A stretch of 6,211 bases of DNA. It comes from an uncultured Sphingomonas sp. GTDB lineage: Bacteria; Pseudomonadota; Alphaproteobacteria; Sphingomonadales; Sphingomonadaceae. Position 1 is the stretch's first letter. The number at the start of each line of letters is the position of its first letter. The translations under genes were made by a program, and so were the position numbers. The notes below the pieces were generated by a model. It saw nothing but the letters and a program-made list of their open reading frames with translations, made no database searches and was not told where the DNA came from. The stretch spans positions 1-6,211 of the forward strand of contig CAKTFL010000137.1 in the NCBI GenBank assembly GCA_934555855.1, given 5' to 3'. Shown piece after piece: positions 1 through 5,707 of this stretch.

Positions 1-1
1 G

Positions 2-565
2 TTCAAGACTCAGCTGGCGCAGGTGATCCCGCATCTGCGCGCGTTCGGTCGTTCGCTTTCCGGCAGCCGTGATCTGGCCGACGATCTGGTTCAGGAAACG
101 CTGCTCAAGGCATGGGCCGCGCGCAAGCGGTTCCAGGCGGGCACCAACATGCGCGCGTGGACCTTCATCATCCTCCGCAACCTGTATCTCAGCCAGATGC
201 GCCGGGCGCGGTTTAAAGGCGAATGGGACGATCTGGTCGCCGACAGAATCCTTGCCGCGCCCGCAAGCCAGGACCGCCATGTCGAACTGGGTGACATGCA
301 GCGCGCGCTGCTCCATCTGCCTCAGCCTCAGCGCGAGGCGCTGATCCTGGTCGGTGCGGGCGGGTTCGCCTACGAGGAAGCGGCGGAAATCTGCCAGGTC
401 GCTGTCGGTACCATCAAGAGCCGCGTCGCGCGCGGCCGCGTTGCGCTGGAGGCCATCTTGAGCGAGGGCCGATTGCCTTCGCGTCGCGAGCACGAATCGA
501 ACCCCGATGTGACCGCACTCGATACGATCATGGGTGACGTGGACGCGCTTAGCCGCGGCCGCTGA
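2..565 (+). CDS. ecfG: EcfG-type ECF sigma factor, general stress response (5' end outside window)
   Basis: This is an RNA polymerase sigma factor of the EcfG (ECF15) family, which in alphaproteobacteria directs the general stress regulon and is held inactive by NepR until phosphorylated PhyR removes NepR. The frame is open to the window edge, so the true start lies upstream. The GTG at 23 falls within conserved sequence (IPHLRAFGRSL) and is not the likely start. Of 187 visible codons, about 8-68 form region sigma2 (DLADDLVQETLLKAW, then NMRAWTFIILRN). Residues 70-94 are the linker, and 95-153 form region sigma4 with its helix-turn-helix (EEAAEICQVAVGTIKSR). The stretch REALILVGAGGFAYEEAAEI closely follows EcfG proteins. 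An acidic tail of about 34 residues extends past sigma4. A nepR gene often sits just upstream of ecfG, but that region is not visible. The ECF class is near certain and the EcfG subgroup very likely. Confidence 0.85.
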   Translation, partial: FKTQLAQVIPHLRAFGRSLSGSRDLADDLVQETLLKAWAARKRFQAGTNMRAWTFIILRNLYLSQMRRARFKGEWDDLVADRILAAPASQDRHVELGDMQRALLHLPQPQREALILVGAGGFAYEEAAEICQVAVGTIKSRVARGRVALEAILSEGRLPSRREHESNPDVTALDTIMGDVDALSRGR

Positions 566-581
566 GAAGTTTCGGGCGAAT

Positions 582-605
582 GCCGGCGTGACGTGGCGTG
601 CCGGC
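582..605. terminator. Weak hairpin between convergent ecfG and NepR-like gene
   Basis: GCCGGC at 582-587 pairs with GCCGGC at 600-605, and the stem continues inward through two G-T wobbles and one G-C pair to a 6-nt loop. It lies 17 nt after the ecfG stop and 6 nt beyond the end of the minus-strand gene, where a shared bidirectional terminator would be expected. There is no T tract on either side, so intrinsic termination is doubtful. A third GCCGGC at 619-624 could compete for pairing. Confidence 0.25.
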
Positions 606-610
606 CCCAG

Positions 611-826
611 TCATTGCTGCCGGCTAGTTCGGTCCAGCCGCTCGATCACGGCGCACATGTCATCGGGAAGGGCGGAGGGACGACGGAAGACATGGCATAG
701 CGCATGGCCGACCGCGTCGGTCGGCCGGGGCGCGCGCACGACATGCGTCGCTTCGCCTTTCCTGCCGACGGTTGATCGTTCGTGAACCATGGCTGTATGA
801 ACGACTAACCTCGCGCAATGTTTCAT
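611..826 (-). CDS. Small NepR-like protein (putative anti-sigma factor), 71 aa
   Basis: A short minus-strand ORF converges on ecfG. Residues 39-65 (VGHALCHVFRR, then ALPDDMCAVIERLD) resemble the two-helix core of NepR. NepR proteins follow the approximate pattern (I/L/V)G..L..(V/L)Y, a variable linker, (V/I/L)PD.(F/M)..LL..LD, and bind EcfG or phosphorylated PhyR. Here the linker is about two residues shorter and the tyrosine is Phe47. The N-terminal 36 residues are basic and low in complexity, like the disordered NepR N-terminus. The ATG at 826 was chosen because GGAGG lies 8 nt upstream. An ATG at 790 (59 aa) is possible: the first 12 codons have about half G/C at third positions, while codons after that are mostly G/C, as in a real gene. 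By family knowledge it would act in the cytoplasm on the neighbouring sigma factor; that role is inferred from weak similarity over about 27 residues. Confidence 0.55.
   Translation of the reverse strand: MKHCARLVVHTAMVHERSTVGRKGEATHVVRAPRPTDAVGHALCHVFRRPSALPDDMCAVIERLDRTSRQQ
772..801 (+). promoter_or_regulatory. Candidate sigma-70-type promoter for glnE
   Basis: TTGATC at 772-777 and TATGAA at 796-801 are separated by 18 nt. Each box matches the housekeeping consensus at four of six positions. The region is more AT-rich than the surrounding genes. Transcription would begin near 808, giving a leader of about 70 nt before the glnE GTG. This leader would be antisense to the start of the minus-strand gene. 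Confidence 0.28.
800..824 (-). promoter_or_regulatory. Possible EcfG-type promoter for the NepR-like gene
   Basis: On the minus strand GAAAC (824-820), a 16-nt spacer and CGTT (803-800) match the EcfG promoter pattern GGAAC-N16/17-CGTT with one mismatch, at the second G of the -35 box. The ATG at 790 begins 10 nt past CGTT, so a transcript from here would start at or just before that ATG and be nearly leaderless. This fits the 59-aa start and conflicts with the 71-aa start. The mismatch falls at a well-conserved base, so chance is a real alternative. Confidence 0.22.
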
Positions 827-832
827 CTCACG

Positions 833-842
833 TTCCTCCCCC
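833..842 (-). promoter_or_regulatory. Strong ribosome binding site of the NepR-like gene
   Basis: Read on the minus strand this is GGGGGAGGAA. It contains a full GGAGG core ending 8 nt before the ATG at 826. It is the main evidence that the small minus-strand ORF is translated, and it favours the 71-aa start over the ATG at 790, which has no such site. Confidence 0.6.
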
Positions 843-878
843 GAGAAGCAGCCGGGACAGTGTCCAGATGTCGCGACC

Positions 879-3587
879 GTGACTGAGCCCGGCAACCCGG
901 CCCGTGGTGAGCCCGACTGGGCGGGCGCGGTCGGCCGTGCGGAGGCACATTCTCCGTTTCTGGCAAACCTGCTGGCCCGCGACCCGGAAGCCAGAAGCTT
1001 GTTGCTGCAAGGGCTTACCCCGTCGGATTATGACGCAAACCGGGGCGCAGGCCGGGCCGAGCCGGTCGGCCGCCGGCTGCGGTTGGAACGGCGGCGGTTG
1101 GCGCTGGAAGTGGCGATCGGCGACCTGGCGGGCGCTTACGACCTGACCGGCGTTACCGGCCGGCTGAGCGACTTCGCTGATCGTGCGCTGGACGAGGCGA
1201 TTCGTGCCGCCATTCTTGAACGCGTGCCCGGCGCCGATCCGGTCGGACTGGCCGCCATCGCGCTCGGCAAGCAGGGGAGCCGCGAGCTCAACTACTCGTC
1301 CGATATCGATCCGATCCTGCTGTTCGACCCGGCGACTTTGCCCCGGCGCCCGCGCGAGGAGCCGGAAGAGGCAGCGGTGCGGATCGGTCGCCGTGTGGTG
1401 GAGCTGCTTCAGACGCGGGACGGCGATGGCTATGTGCTCCGCGTCGACCTGCGCCTCAGGCCCTCGCCCGAGGTGACGCCCATCGTCCTGCCCGTCGAGG
1501 CGGCGATCGCCTATTACGAAAGTCAGGCACTGCCATGGGAACGGGCGGCGTTCATCCGCGCGCGGGCGGCGGCGGGGGACCGTGCGCTGGGGCAGCGCTT
1601 TCTCGACGCGATCCGGCCATTCGTGTGGCGGCGGGGACTGGACTTCGGAGCACTGCGCGAGATCCGCGACATTTCGGCGCGGATCCGCGATCATCACGCG
1701 CAGGGACAGCGGCTCGGCCCCGGCTATGACCTGAAACGCGGGCGAGGCGGCATCCGCGAGGCGGAGTTCTTCGCGCAAATCCACCAGCTGATTCACGGCG
1801 GCCGCGACCCAGCCCTGCGGGTGTCGGCCACGCGCGACGCGTTGTCGCAGCTGGCGGAGGCGGGGTGGATCGGCCGGGCCGATGCCGAAACGCTGATCCG
1901 ATCCTACACGCTGCTGAGGACGATCGAGCATCGGGTGCAGATGGTCGACGATCGCCAGACCCACGCCCTGCCCACGGGAGAGGCGCTGGACGGCGTGGCG
2001 CGGCTGCACGGGCTGGAGAACGGCTCGGCCTTGGTCGAGCTGATCCGCCCGCATGTGGAGGCGACCGCGCGTATCTATGACGCGCTGGACGATGATCGCA
2101 GGCCGGCCCTGTCGCGCGATCCGGTGATGCTGTCCGAGGCGCTGGCGGAGCTGGGGCTCGCGGATACGGGCGCTGCCGAGAGGGTCGCCCGCTGGCGTGA
2201 CGGTGCCTATCCCGCCCTGCGGAGCCCCGCCGCTCGCGAGGCGCTGGAGGCGGTGCTGCCGGGGCTGATGGCCGCCATGGCTGGCGCGCCCGATCCGCGC
2301 GAGGCACTGATCCGGTTCGACCGGATGCTGGAACGGCTGCCGAGCGCGGTCAACGTGCTGCGCCTGTTGGAGGCGCGACCCGCCCTGACCGCATTGCTGG
2401 CAGCCATCCTCAGCCATGCGCCCCCGCTGGCAGAGGCGCTGGCGCAGCGGCCGGGGCTGCTCGACGGGCTGATCGATGCCAGCGCGCTGGGGCCGGTGGG
2501 GTCGGTCGAGACGCTGGCGGCGGCGATGCGGGGCGGTGATGCGGGCGCGGATTATGGCGCGCGGCTCGACCATGTCCGCCGTATCGTGGGAGAGGCGCGG
2601 TTCGCGCTGGGCGCGCAGGTGGTGGCGGGATCGGCCGACCCGCTCACGGTCGCGGCCGGCTATGCGCGGGTGGCGGAGGCCGCGACGGAGGTAATCGCCG
2701 CCGCAACTGTCGCGGAGTTCGAACGGGCGCATGGCCGCGTGCCGGGCAGCGAGCTGATGATCCTGGCGCTCGGCCGGTTCGGGGGCGGCGCGCTGACCCA
2801 CGCGTCCGACCTCGACCTGGTCTATCTCTTCACCGGCGACTTCATGCTCGACTCCGATGGGCCGAAGCCGCTGGGGGCGACGCTCTATTACAATCGCCTG
2901 TGCCAGCGAGTGACGGCGGGGCTGTCGGTGGCGACCGCCGCGGGGCCGCTCTACCCGGTCGACACCCGGTTGCGACCGTCGGGCGCGTCGGGGCCGCTCG
3001 CGGTGTCGCTCGACTCGTTCGAGCGGTACCAGCGCGAGGAGGCGTGGACCTGGGAACATATGGCCCTGACCCGGGCGCGGCCGGTGTTCGGCTCGGCCGA
3101 GGCACGGGCGGCGGTTCAGGCGATCATCGACCGGGTGCTAAGCGGCGAGCGCCCCGCGCGGGACATCCGCGCGGATGCCAGGACCATGCGAAACGACATG
3201 GCCGCCCACAAGCCACCGCGCGGCATGCTTGACGCCAAGCTGCTGCCGGGCGGGCTGGTCGATCTGGAGTTCGCGGTGCATGTCATTCAGCTCATGCACC
3301 GCGTCGGCTTCGACCCGGAACTGGGCCGTGCGGTCGAACGATTGGTGCGACAGGGGCTTGTGCCGCCGGGCCTGCGACGCGCGCACGACCTGCTGACCCG
3401 GCTGCTGGTCACCTTCCGACTCGTGGCGCCCGATGCCGCGGAGCCTGCGCCCGCGACCCGCGAGCTGATCGCGGCGGCGGTCGGCGAGGCCGATTGGGAG
3501 GGCGTGGTTGCCTCCCTGGCGACGACGCGGCAGGAGGTCGCCTCTGTCTGGGCAGCGGTTTCGGAAGGTGGAGATGAACGAGGGTGA
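879..3587 (+). CDS. glnE: Bifunctional glutamine synthetase adenylyltransferase / deadenylylase GlnE
   Basis: GlnE adds AMP to a tyrosine of glutamine synthetase when nitrogen is plentiful and removes it by phosphorolysis when nitrogen is scarce, under PII control. At 902 aa it is near the family's usual length (E. coli 946). Two homologous nucleotidyltransferase halves are visible. The N-terminal deadenylylase half has LGKQGSRELNYSSDID at about 129-144, with the metal-binding pair D142/D144. GRGGIREAEFFAQIHQLI follows at about 288-305. The C-terminal adenylylating half has LGRFGGGALTHASDLD at about 631-646, with D644/D646. DTRLRPSG (695-702), EAWTWEHMALTRARP (721-735) and GGLVDLEF (791-798) follow. 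All key motifs look intact, so both activities are expected. The GTG at 879 is the only usable upstream start, because the frame holds no ATG, GTG or TTG back to the stop at 798. No clear Shine-Dalgarno precedes it. It is the first gene of a probable operon with the peroxiredoxin gene. Confidence 0.96.
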   Translation: MTEPGNPARGEPDWAGAVGRAEAHSPFLANLLARDPEARSLLLQGLTPSDYDANRGAGRAEPVGRRLRLERRRLALEVAIGDLAGAYDLTGVTGRLSDFADRALDEAIRAAILERVPGADPVGLAAIALGKQGSRELNYSSDIDPILLFDPATLPRRPREEPEEAAVRIGRRVVELLQTRDGDGYVLRVDLRLRPSPEVTPIVLPVEAAIAYYESQALPWERAAFIRARAAAGDRALGQRFLDAIRPFVWRRGLDFGALREIRDISARIRDHHAQGQRLGPGYDLKRGRGGIREAEFFAQIHQLIHGGRDPALRVSATRDALSQLAEAGWIGRADAETLIRSYTLLRTIEHRVQMVDDRQTHALPTGEALDGVARLHGLENGSALVELIRPHVEATARIYDALDDDRRPALSRDPVMLSEALAELGLADTGAAERVARWRDGAYPALRSPAAREALEAVLPGLMAAMAGAPDPREALIRFDRMLERLPSAVNVLRLLEARPALTALLAAILSHAPPLAEALAQRPGLLDGLIDASALGPVGSVETLAAAMRGGDAGADYGARLDHVRRIVGEARFALGAQVVAGSADPLTVAAGYARVAEAATEVIAAATVAEFERAHGRVPGSELMILALGRFGGGALTHASDLDLVYLFTGDFMLDSDGPKPLGATLYYNRLCQRVTAGLSVATAAGPLYPVDTRLRPSGASGPLAVSLDSFERYQREEAWTWEHMALTRARPVFGSAEARAAVQAIIDRVLSGERPARDIRADARTMRNDMAAHKPPRGMLDAKLLPGGLVDLEFAVHVIQLMHRVGFDPELGRAVERLVRQGLVPPGLRRAHDLLTRLLVTFRLVAPDAAEPAPATRELIAAAVGEADWEGVVASLATTRQEVASVWAAVSEGGDERG

Positions 3588-4029
3588 TGCGATGCCGCCG
3601 GTCGGCGTGACGTTGGCCGACGGCACGCGGATGATGCTGGGCGACCTGCCGCTACCGGCCGTGATCTACTTCTACCCCAAGGACGCAACCGCGGGCTGCA
3701 CGCGCGAGGCGCAGGAGTTTTCCGCGCATCGCGAGCATTTCGCGGCGGCGGGAGCGAGCGTCATTGGTGTGTCGCGCGACAGCCCGGCCAGCCACGCGAA
3801 GTTCATCGCCGGACAGGTGCTGACCGTGACGCTTGGTTCGGACGAGGACGGCAGCGTCACCGAGGCGTTCGGCGTGTGGGGCGAGAAGCAGATGTACGGC
3901 CGCACCTATCTGGGGATCGAGCGGGCGACCTTTCTGTTTGGGGTCGATGGCCGGCTTGTGCGCGCCTGGCGTAAGGTGAAGGTGCCGGGCCATGTTGATG
4001 CCGTGCTGGAGGCGGTGCGCGGGCTATGA
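3574..4029 (+). CDS. bcp: Bcp/PrxQ-type thiol peroxidase (peroxiredoxin), single-cysteine form
   Basis: This peroxiredoxin reduces hydrogen peroxide and organic hydroperoxides in the cytoplasm using a reactive cysteine. The 151-aa product is of normal Bcp length (E. coli 156). YFYPKDATAGCT contains the PxxxTxxC active site (P35, T39, C42). R117 in LGIERATFLF is the likely conserved active-site arginine. C42 is the only cysteine. The resolving cysteine found five residues on in many Bcp proteins is Gln47 here, so this should be a 1-Cys enzyme regenerated by an external thiol. The ATG at 3574 is chosen because AAGG(TGG) sits 5 nt upstream and MNEGD matches the usual Bcp N-terminus. An ATG at 3592 with GAGGG 7 nt upstream would lose only six residues. 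The start overlaps the 3' end of glnE by 14 nt and the stop overlaps the next gene as ATGA, indicating translational coupling. Confidence 0.93.
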   Translation: MNEGDAMPPVGVTLADGTRMMLGDLPLPAVIYFYPKDATAGCTREAQEFSAHREHFAAAGASVIGVSRDSPASHAKFIAGQVLTVTLGSDEDGSVTEAFGVWGEKQMYGRTYLGIERATFLFGVDGRLVRAWRKVKVPGHVDAVLEAVRGL

Positions 4030-4823
4030 CCTCGATCGCGCAGGCGTGCCGCGCGGTGCTCGACGCAGGCGATCCGCTGGTGAAGGTGAAGGCGGCGCGC
4101 TGGACGGCAAGGCAATGGCGACGCGGCGGGCTGTCCTTCGCGTTCGACGTGGCTATGCCGGACCGGCCGGCGCGCCCGGCTGAGCCCGAATTGCTGCCGC
4201 CCAACCGGATGCCCAAGCGCGGCAAGGGCGGGTCGGAGCGGGGGCGGACCGCGCTGATCCATGCGCTCGCTCATATCGAGTTTGTCGCGATCGACCTCGC
4301 CTTCGACATGGCGGGGCGGTTCGGGGCGGGGTTTCCGCGCGGCTTCGTCGACGACTGGATCGCGGTGGGGGCGGACGAGGCGATGCACTTCGCGCTGCTC
4401 GACCGCCGGTTGAAGACGCTGGGCAGCCGCTACGGCGCCCTGCCGGCCCATGCCGGGCTGTGGGAGGCGGCGACCGGCACCGCGGCGGACGATCTCGCCC
4501 GGCTGGCAGTCGTGCCGATGGTGCTGGAAGCGCGCGGGCTGGACGTGACGCCGGAGACCGTGGCGCGCTTCCGTGCCGCCGGCGACGAGGCGAGCGCGGC
4601 GATCCTCCAGCGGATCTACACCGACGAGATCCGGCACGTGTCAGTCGGCACCCGCTGGTTCCTTCACGGCTGCGTGCGCGACGGAGTCGGATCGCCCGCA
4701 ACTCATTGGCAGGGGCTGGTGACCCGGCATTTTCGGGGTGGGTTGAAGCCGCCGTTCAACGACTCGGCGCGCGAAGCTGCCGGTCTGACGCGGGACTATT
4801 ACGTGCCTATTGCGTCATCCTGA
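4026..4823 (+). CDS. DUF455 ferritin-like domain protein, putative diiron protein
   Basis: This 265-aa protein belongs to the DUF455 family of the ferritin-like superfamily, whose biochemical role is not established. A four-helix-bundle ligand set is visible: E85 in HIEFVAIDLAFD, E118 and H121 in DEAMHF, E168 in EARGLDV, and E201 and H204 in DEIRH. This Glu / ExxH / Glu / ExxH pattern is typical of diiron carboxylate proteins, so iron-dependent oxidation or oxygen/peroxide chemistry is plausible but inferred. Residues 1-70 precede the bundle and include a basic stretch (NRMPKRGKGG). No signal peptide or membrane segment is seen, so a cytoplasmic location is expected. The start overlaps the peroxiredoxin stop as ATGA, placing it last in the glnE-bcp operon. 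The neighbour suggests a link to peroxide or iron handling. Confidence 0.88.
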   Translation: MTSIAQACRAVLDAGDPLVKVKAARWTARQWRRGGLSFAFDVAMPDRPARPAEPELLPPNRMPKRGKGGSERGRTALIHALAHIEFVAIDLAFDMAGRFGAGFPRGFVDDWIAVGADEAMHFALLDRRLKTLGSRYGALPAHAGLWEAATGTAADDLARLAVVPMVLEARGLDVTPETVARFRAAGDEASAAILQRIYTDEIRHVSVGTRWFLHGCVRDGVGSPATHWQGLVTRHFRGGLKPPFNDSAREAAGLTRDYYVPIASS

Positions 4824-4839
4824 GACATTGCATCAAACC

Positions 4840-4929
4840 ATGAACCGTCAAGCGCGGGTGGGGCTGCGCCGACAAACGGATCAGAGTGCCGAGCCCGAAG
4901 GGGCTGGCGCACGGCATGTTGAGGGCTGA
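4840..4929 (+). CDS. Possible 29-codon leader ORF upstream of the M23 peptidase
   Basis: ATG at 4840 opens a 29-codon frame encoding a short, charged, hydrophilic peptide (MNRQARVGLRRQTD at its N-terminus). Its stop TGA at 4927-4929 shares its last base with the ATG of the M23 gene (TGATG), a geometry that allows translational coupling. No Shine-Dalgarno is seen before the ATG. In high-GC DNA a 29-codon frame is readily expected by chance, so the stop/start overlap is the main support. I do not recognise the peptide. Confidence 0.22.
   Translation: MNRQARVGLRRQTDQSAEPEGAGARHVEG
4886..4910 (+). promoter_or_regulatory. Strong bulged hairpin just before the M23 peptidase start
   Basis: GTGCC (4886-4890), a bulged G (4891) and AGCCC (4892-4896) pair with GGGCT (4901-4905) and GGCGC (4906-4910) around a GAAG loop. 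This gives ten pairs including one G-T wobble. It ends 18 nt before the M23 ATG. No T tract follows, so it may be a processing, pausing or translation-control element, or a factor-assisted end for the glnE operon. GGGGCTG at 4860-4866 repeats the 3' arm and could pair with AGCCC instead, giving two mutually exclusive folds. Confidence 0.4.
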
Positions 4930-5642
4930 TGAGCAAGCTTCCCGTTTCGCTGGCGATGGTTACCGCCCTGGCGCTGGGTGTCACCGGCATGGCCCGCGCG
5001 GCCGAGGGCGACGGGGGCGGGCGGCCCGCAGTGGGTGGCCCGCTGGTCCCCGCCGCGAGCGCGGCACTCGCCCGCGAGGTCAAGTCCGACCAGCAGTTCC
5101 GGTCGCTGTTCATGAGCTGGAAGAAGCTCGACACGGTGGGTCAGCCGGGCCTGGGCGGTCAGGGGGCCATCGCCATCCCGTCGGTCCAGCCGGTCGGCAG
5201 GCTGAGCTACACCAGCAATTTCGGCATCCGTTCCGATCCGTTCCGCGGCACCGCCGCCATGCATGCCGGCGTCGACATCCCCGGCCCTGTCGGCACCCCG
5301 ATCTATGCGACGGCCGACGGCATCATCGACCATGCCGCGCGTCAGGGCGGCTATGGCAACATGGTCGAGATCAATCACGGCAAGGGCATCGCCACCCGCT
5401 ACGGCCACCTGTCGAGGATCCTGGTCGATGACGGGCAGAAAGTGACACGCGGCCAGTTGATCGCGCTGATGGGCTCGACCGGCCGCTCGACCGGCCCTCA
5501 CCTCCATTACGAAGTCCGTATCGACGGCCACGCCGTGAACCCGGTGCCGTTCCTGACCACCGCCGACTATCTGCTGGCTGCCAAGGACCAGTCGGTTCAC
5601 GCCATCCCGGTGTCGGTCAGCGGCCCGGCGCCGCAGGACTGA
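4929..5642 (+). CDS. Exported M23 (LytM-type) peptidoglycan endopeptidase
   Basis: This zinc metallopeptidase is predicted to cut peptide cross-links of peptidoglycan in the periplasm. The 237-aa precursor has a signal peptide: a short basic start (MSK), a hydrophobic core (VSLAMVTALALGV) and an ARA cleavage motif near residue 24. A Gly/Pro/Ala-rich linker follows, and the M23 domain spans about 93-210. Zinc ligands H112 and D116 lie in HAGVDI, with H193 in HLHYEV. Catalytic histidines H160 (RYGHLS) and H191 complete an apparently active site, unlike degenerate EnvC/NlpD-type activators. No lipobox or coiled coil is seen. The ATG at 4929 is fixed by an in-frame stop at 4920. GAGGG lies only 3 nt upstream, which is short, and the stop of the small ORF at 4840 overlaps this start. 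Expression may therefore depend partly on coupling. The exact cellular role (growth, division or envelope remodelling) cannot be told from sequence. Confidence 0.92.
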   Translation: MSKLPVSLAMVTALALGVTGMARAAEGDGGGRPAVGGPLVPAASAALAREVKSDQQFRSLFMSWKKLDTVGQPGLGGQGAIAIPSVQPVGRLSYTSNFGIRSDPFRGTAAMHAGVDIPGPVGTPIYATADGIIDHAARQGGYGNMVEINHGKGIATRYGHLSRILVDDGQKVTRGQLIALMGSTGRSTGPHLHYEVRIDGHAVNPVPFLTTADYLLAAKDQSVHAIPVSVSGPAPQD

Positions 5643-5672
5643 GAAGAACGAGGGGGGCGGACGACCCTGCGG

Positions 5673-5701
5673 TTGTTAGCGACCCCCGCCCGGCCTACAT
5701 C
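5673..5701 (+). promoter_or_regulatory. Candidate erpA promoter giving a leaderless transcript
   Basis: TTGTTA (5673-5678) and TACATC (5696-5701) are separated by 17 nt and resemble weak -35 and -10 boxes. The expected start of transcription, 6-8 nt past the -10 box, coincides with the erpA ATG at 5708. No Shine-Dalgarno precedes that ATG, which fits a leaderless mRNA. The box matches are only four and three of six, so this is a modest call. Confidence 0.33.
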
Positions 5702-5707
5702 CTGTCC

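Noticed and set aside
23..25. GTG as the start of the sigma factor
   Set aside because: The frame stays open to the window edge with family-like residues (FKTQLAQ) before it, so the gene most likely begins outside the window.
1552..2307. A further 251-codon minus-strand frame inside glnE
   Set aside because: Its low-complexity Pro/Ala/Arg/Ser translation is typical of a shadow frame, and it sits within the glnE coding region.
828..3059. A 743-codon minus-strand open frame opposite glnE
   Set aside because: Its product is Arg/Gln/Pro/His-rich with no recognisable domain, and it lies exactly antisense to glnE, whose motifs are unmistakable. Long antisense frames are common in very GC-rich genes.
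3906..4637. A 243-codon minus-strand frame opposite the peroxiredoxin and DUF455 genes
   Set aside because: It is antisense to two well-supported genes, has no domain, and its composition is biased to Arg, Pro, His and Ala.
4742..4760. GTTGAA / TTCAAC hairpin near the end of the DUF455 gene
   Set aside because: It has a six-pair stem and a 7-nt loop well inside the coding region and more than 60 nt before the stop, with nothing to show a regulatory role.
4786..4817. TGACGC / GCGTCA inverted repeat just before the DUF455 stop
   Set aside because: The 20-nt loop and six pairs make a weak structure. It lies within codons and no T tract follows.
4881..5600. A 239-codon minus-strand frame opposite the M23 peptidase
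   Set aside because: The plus strand encodes a signal peptide and a complete M23 active site. The minus frame has no recognisable motif.
5655..5691. GGGCGG / CCGCCC inverted repeat after the M23 gene as a terminator
   Set aside because: It has only six pairs with a 25-nt loop and no T tract, and such pairs are expected by chance in this GC-rich stretch.
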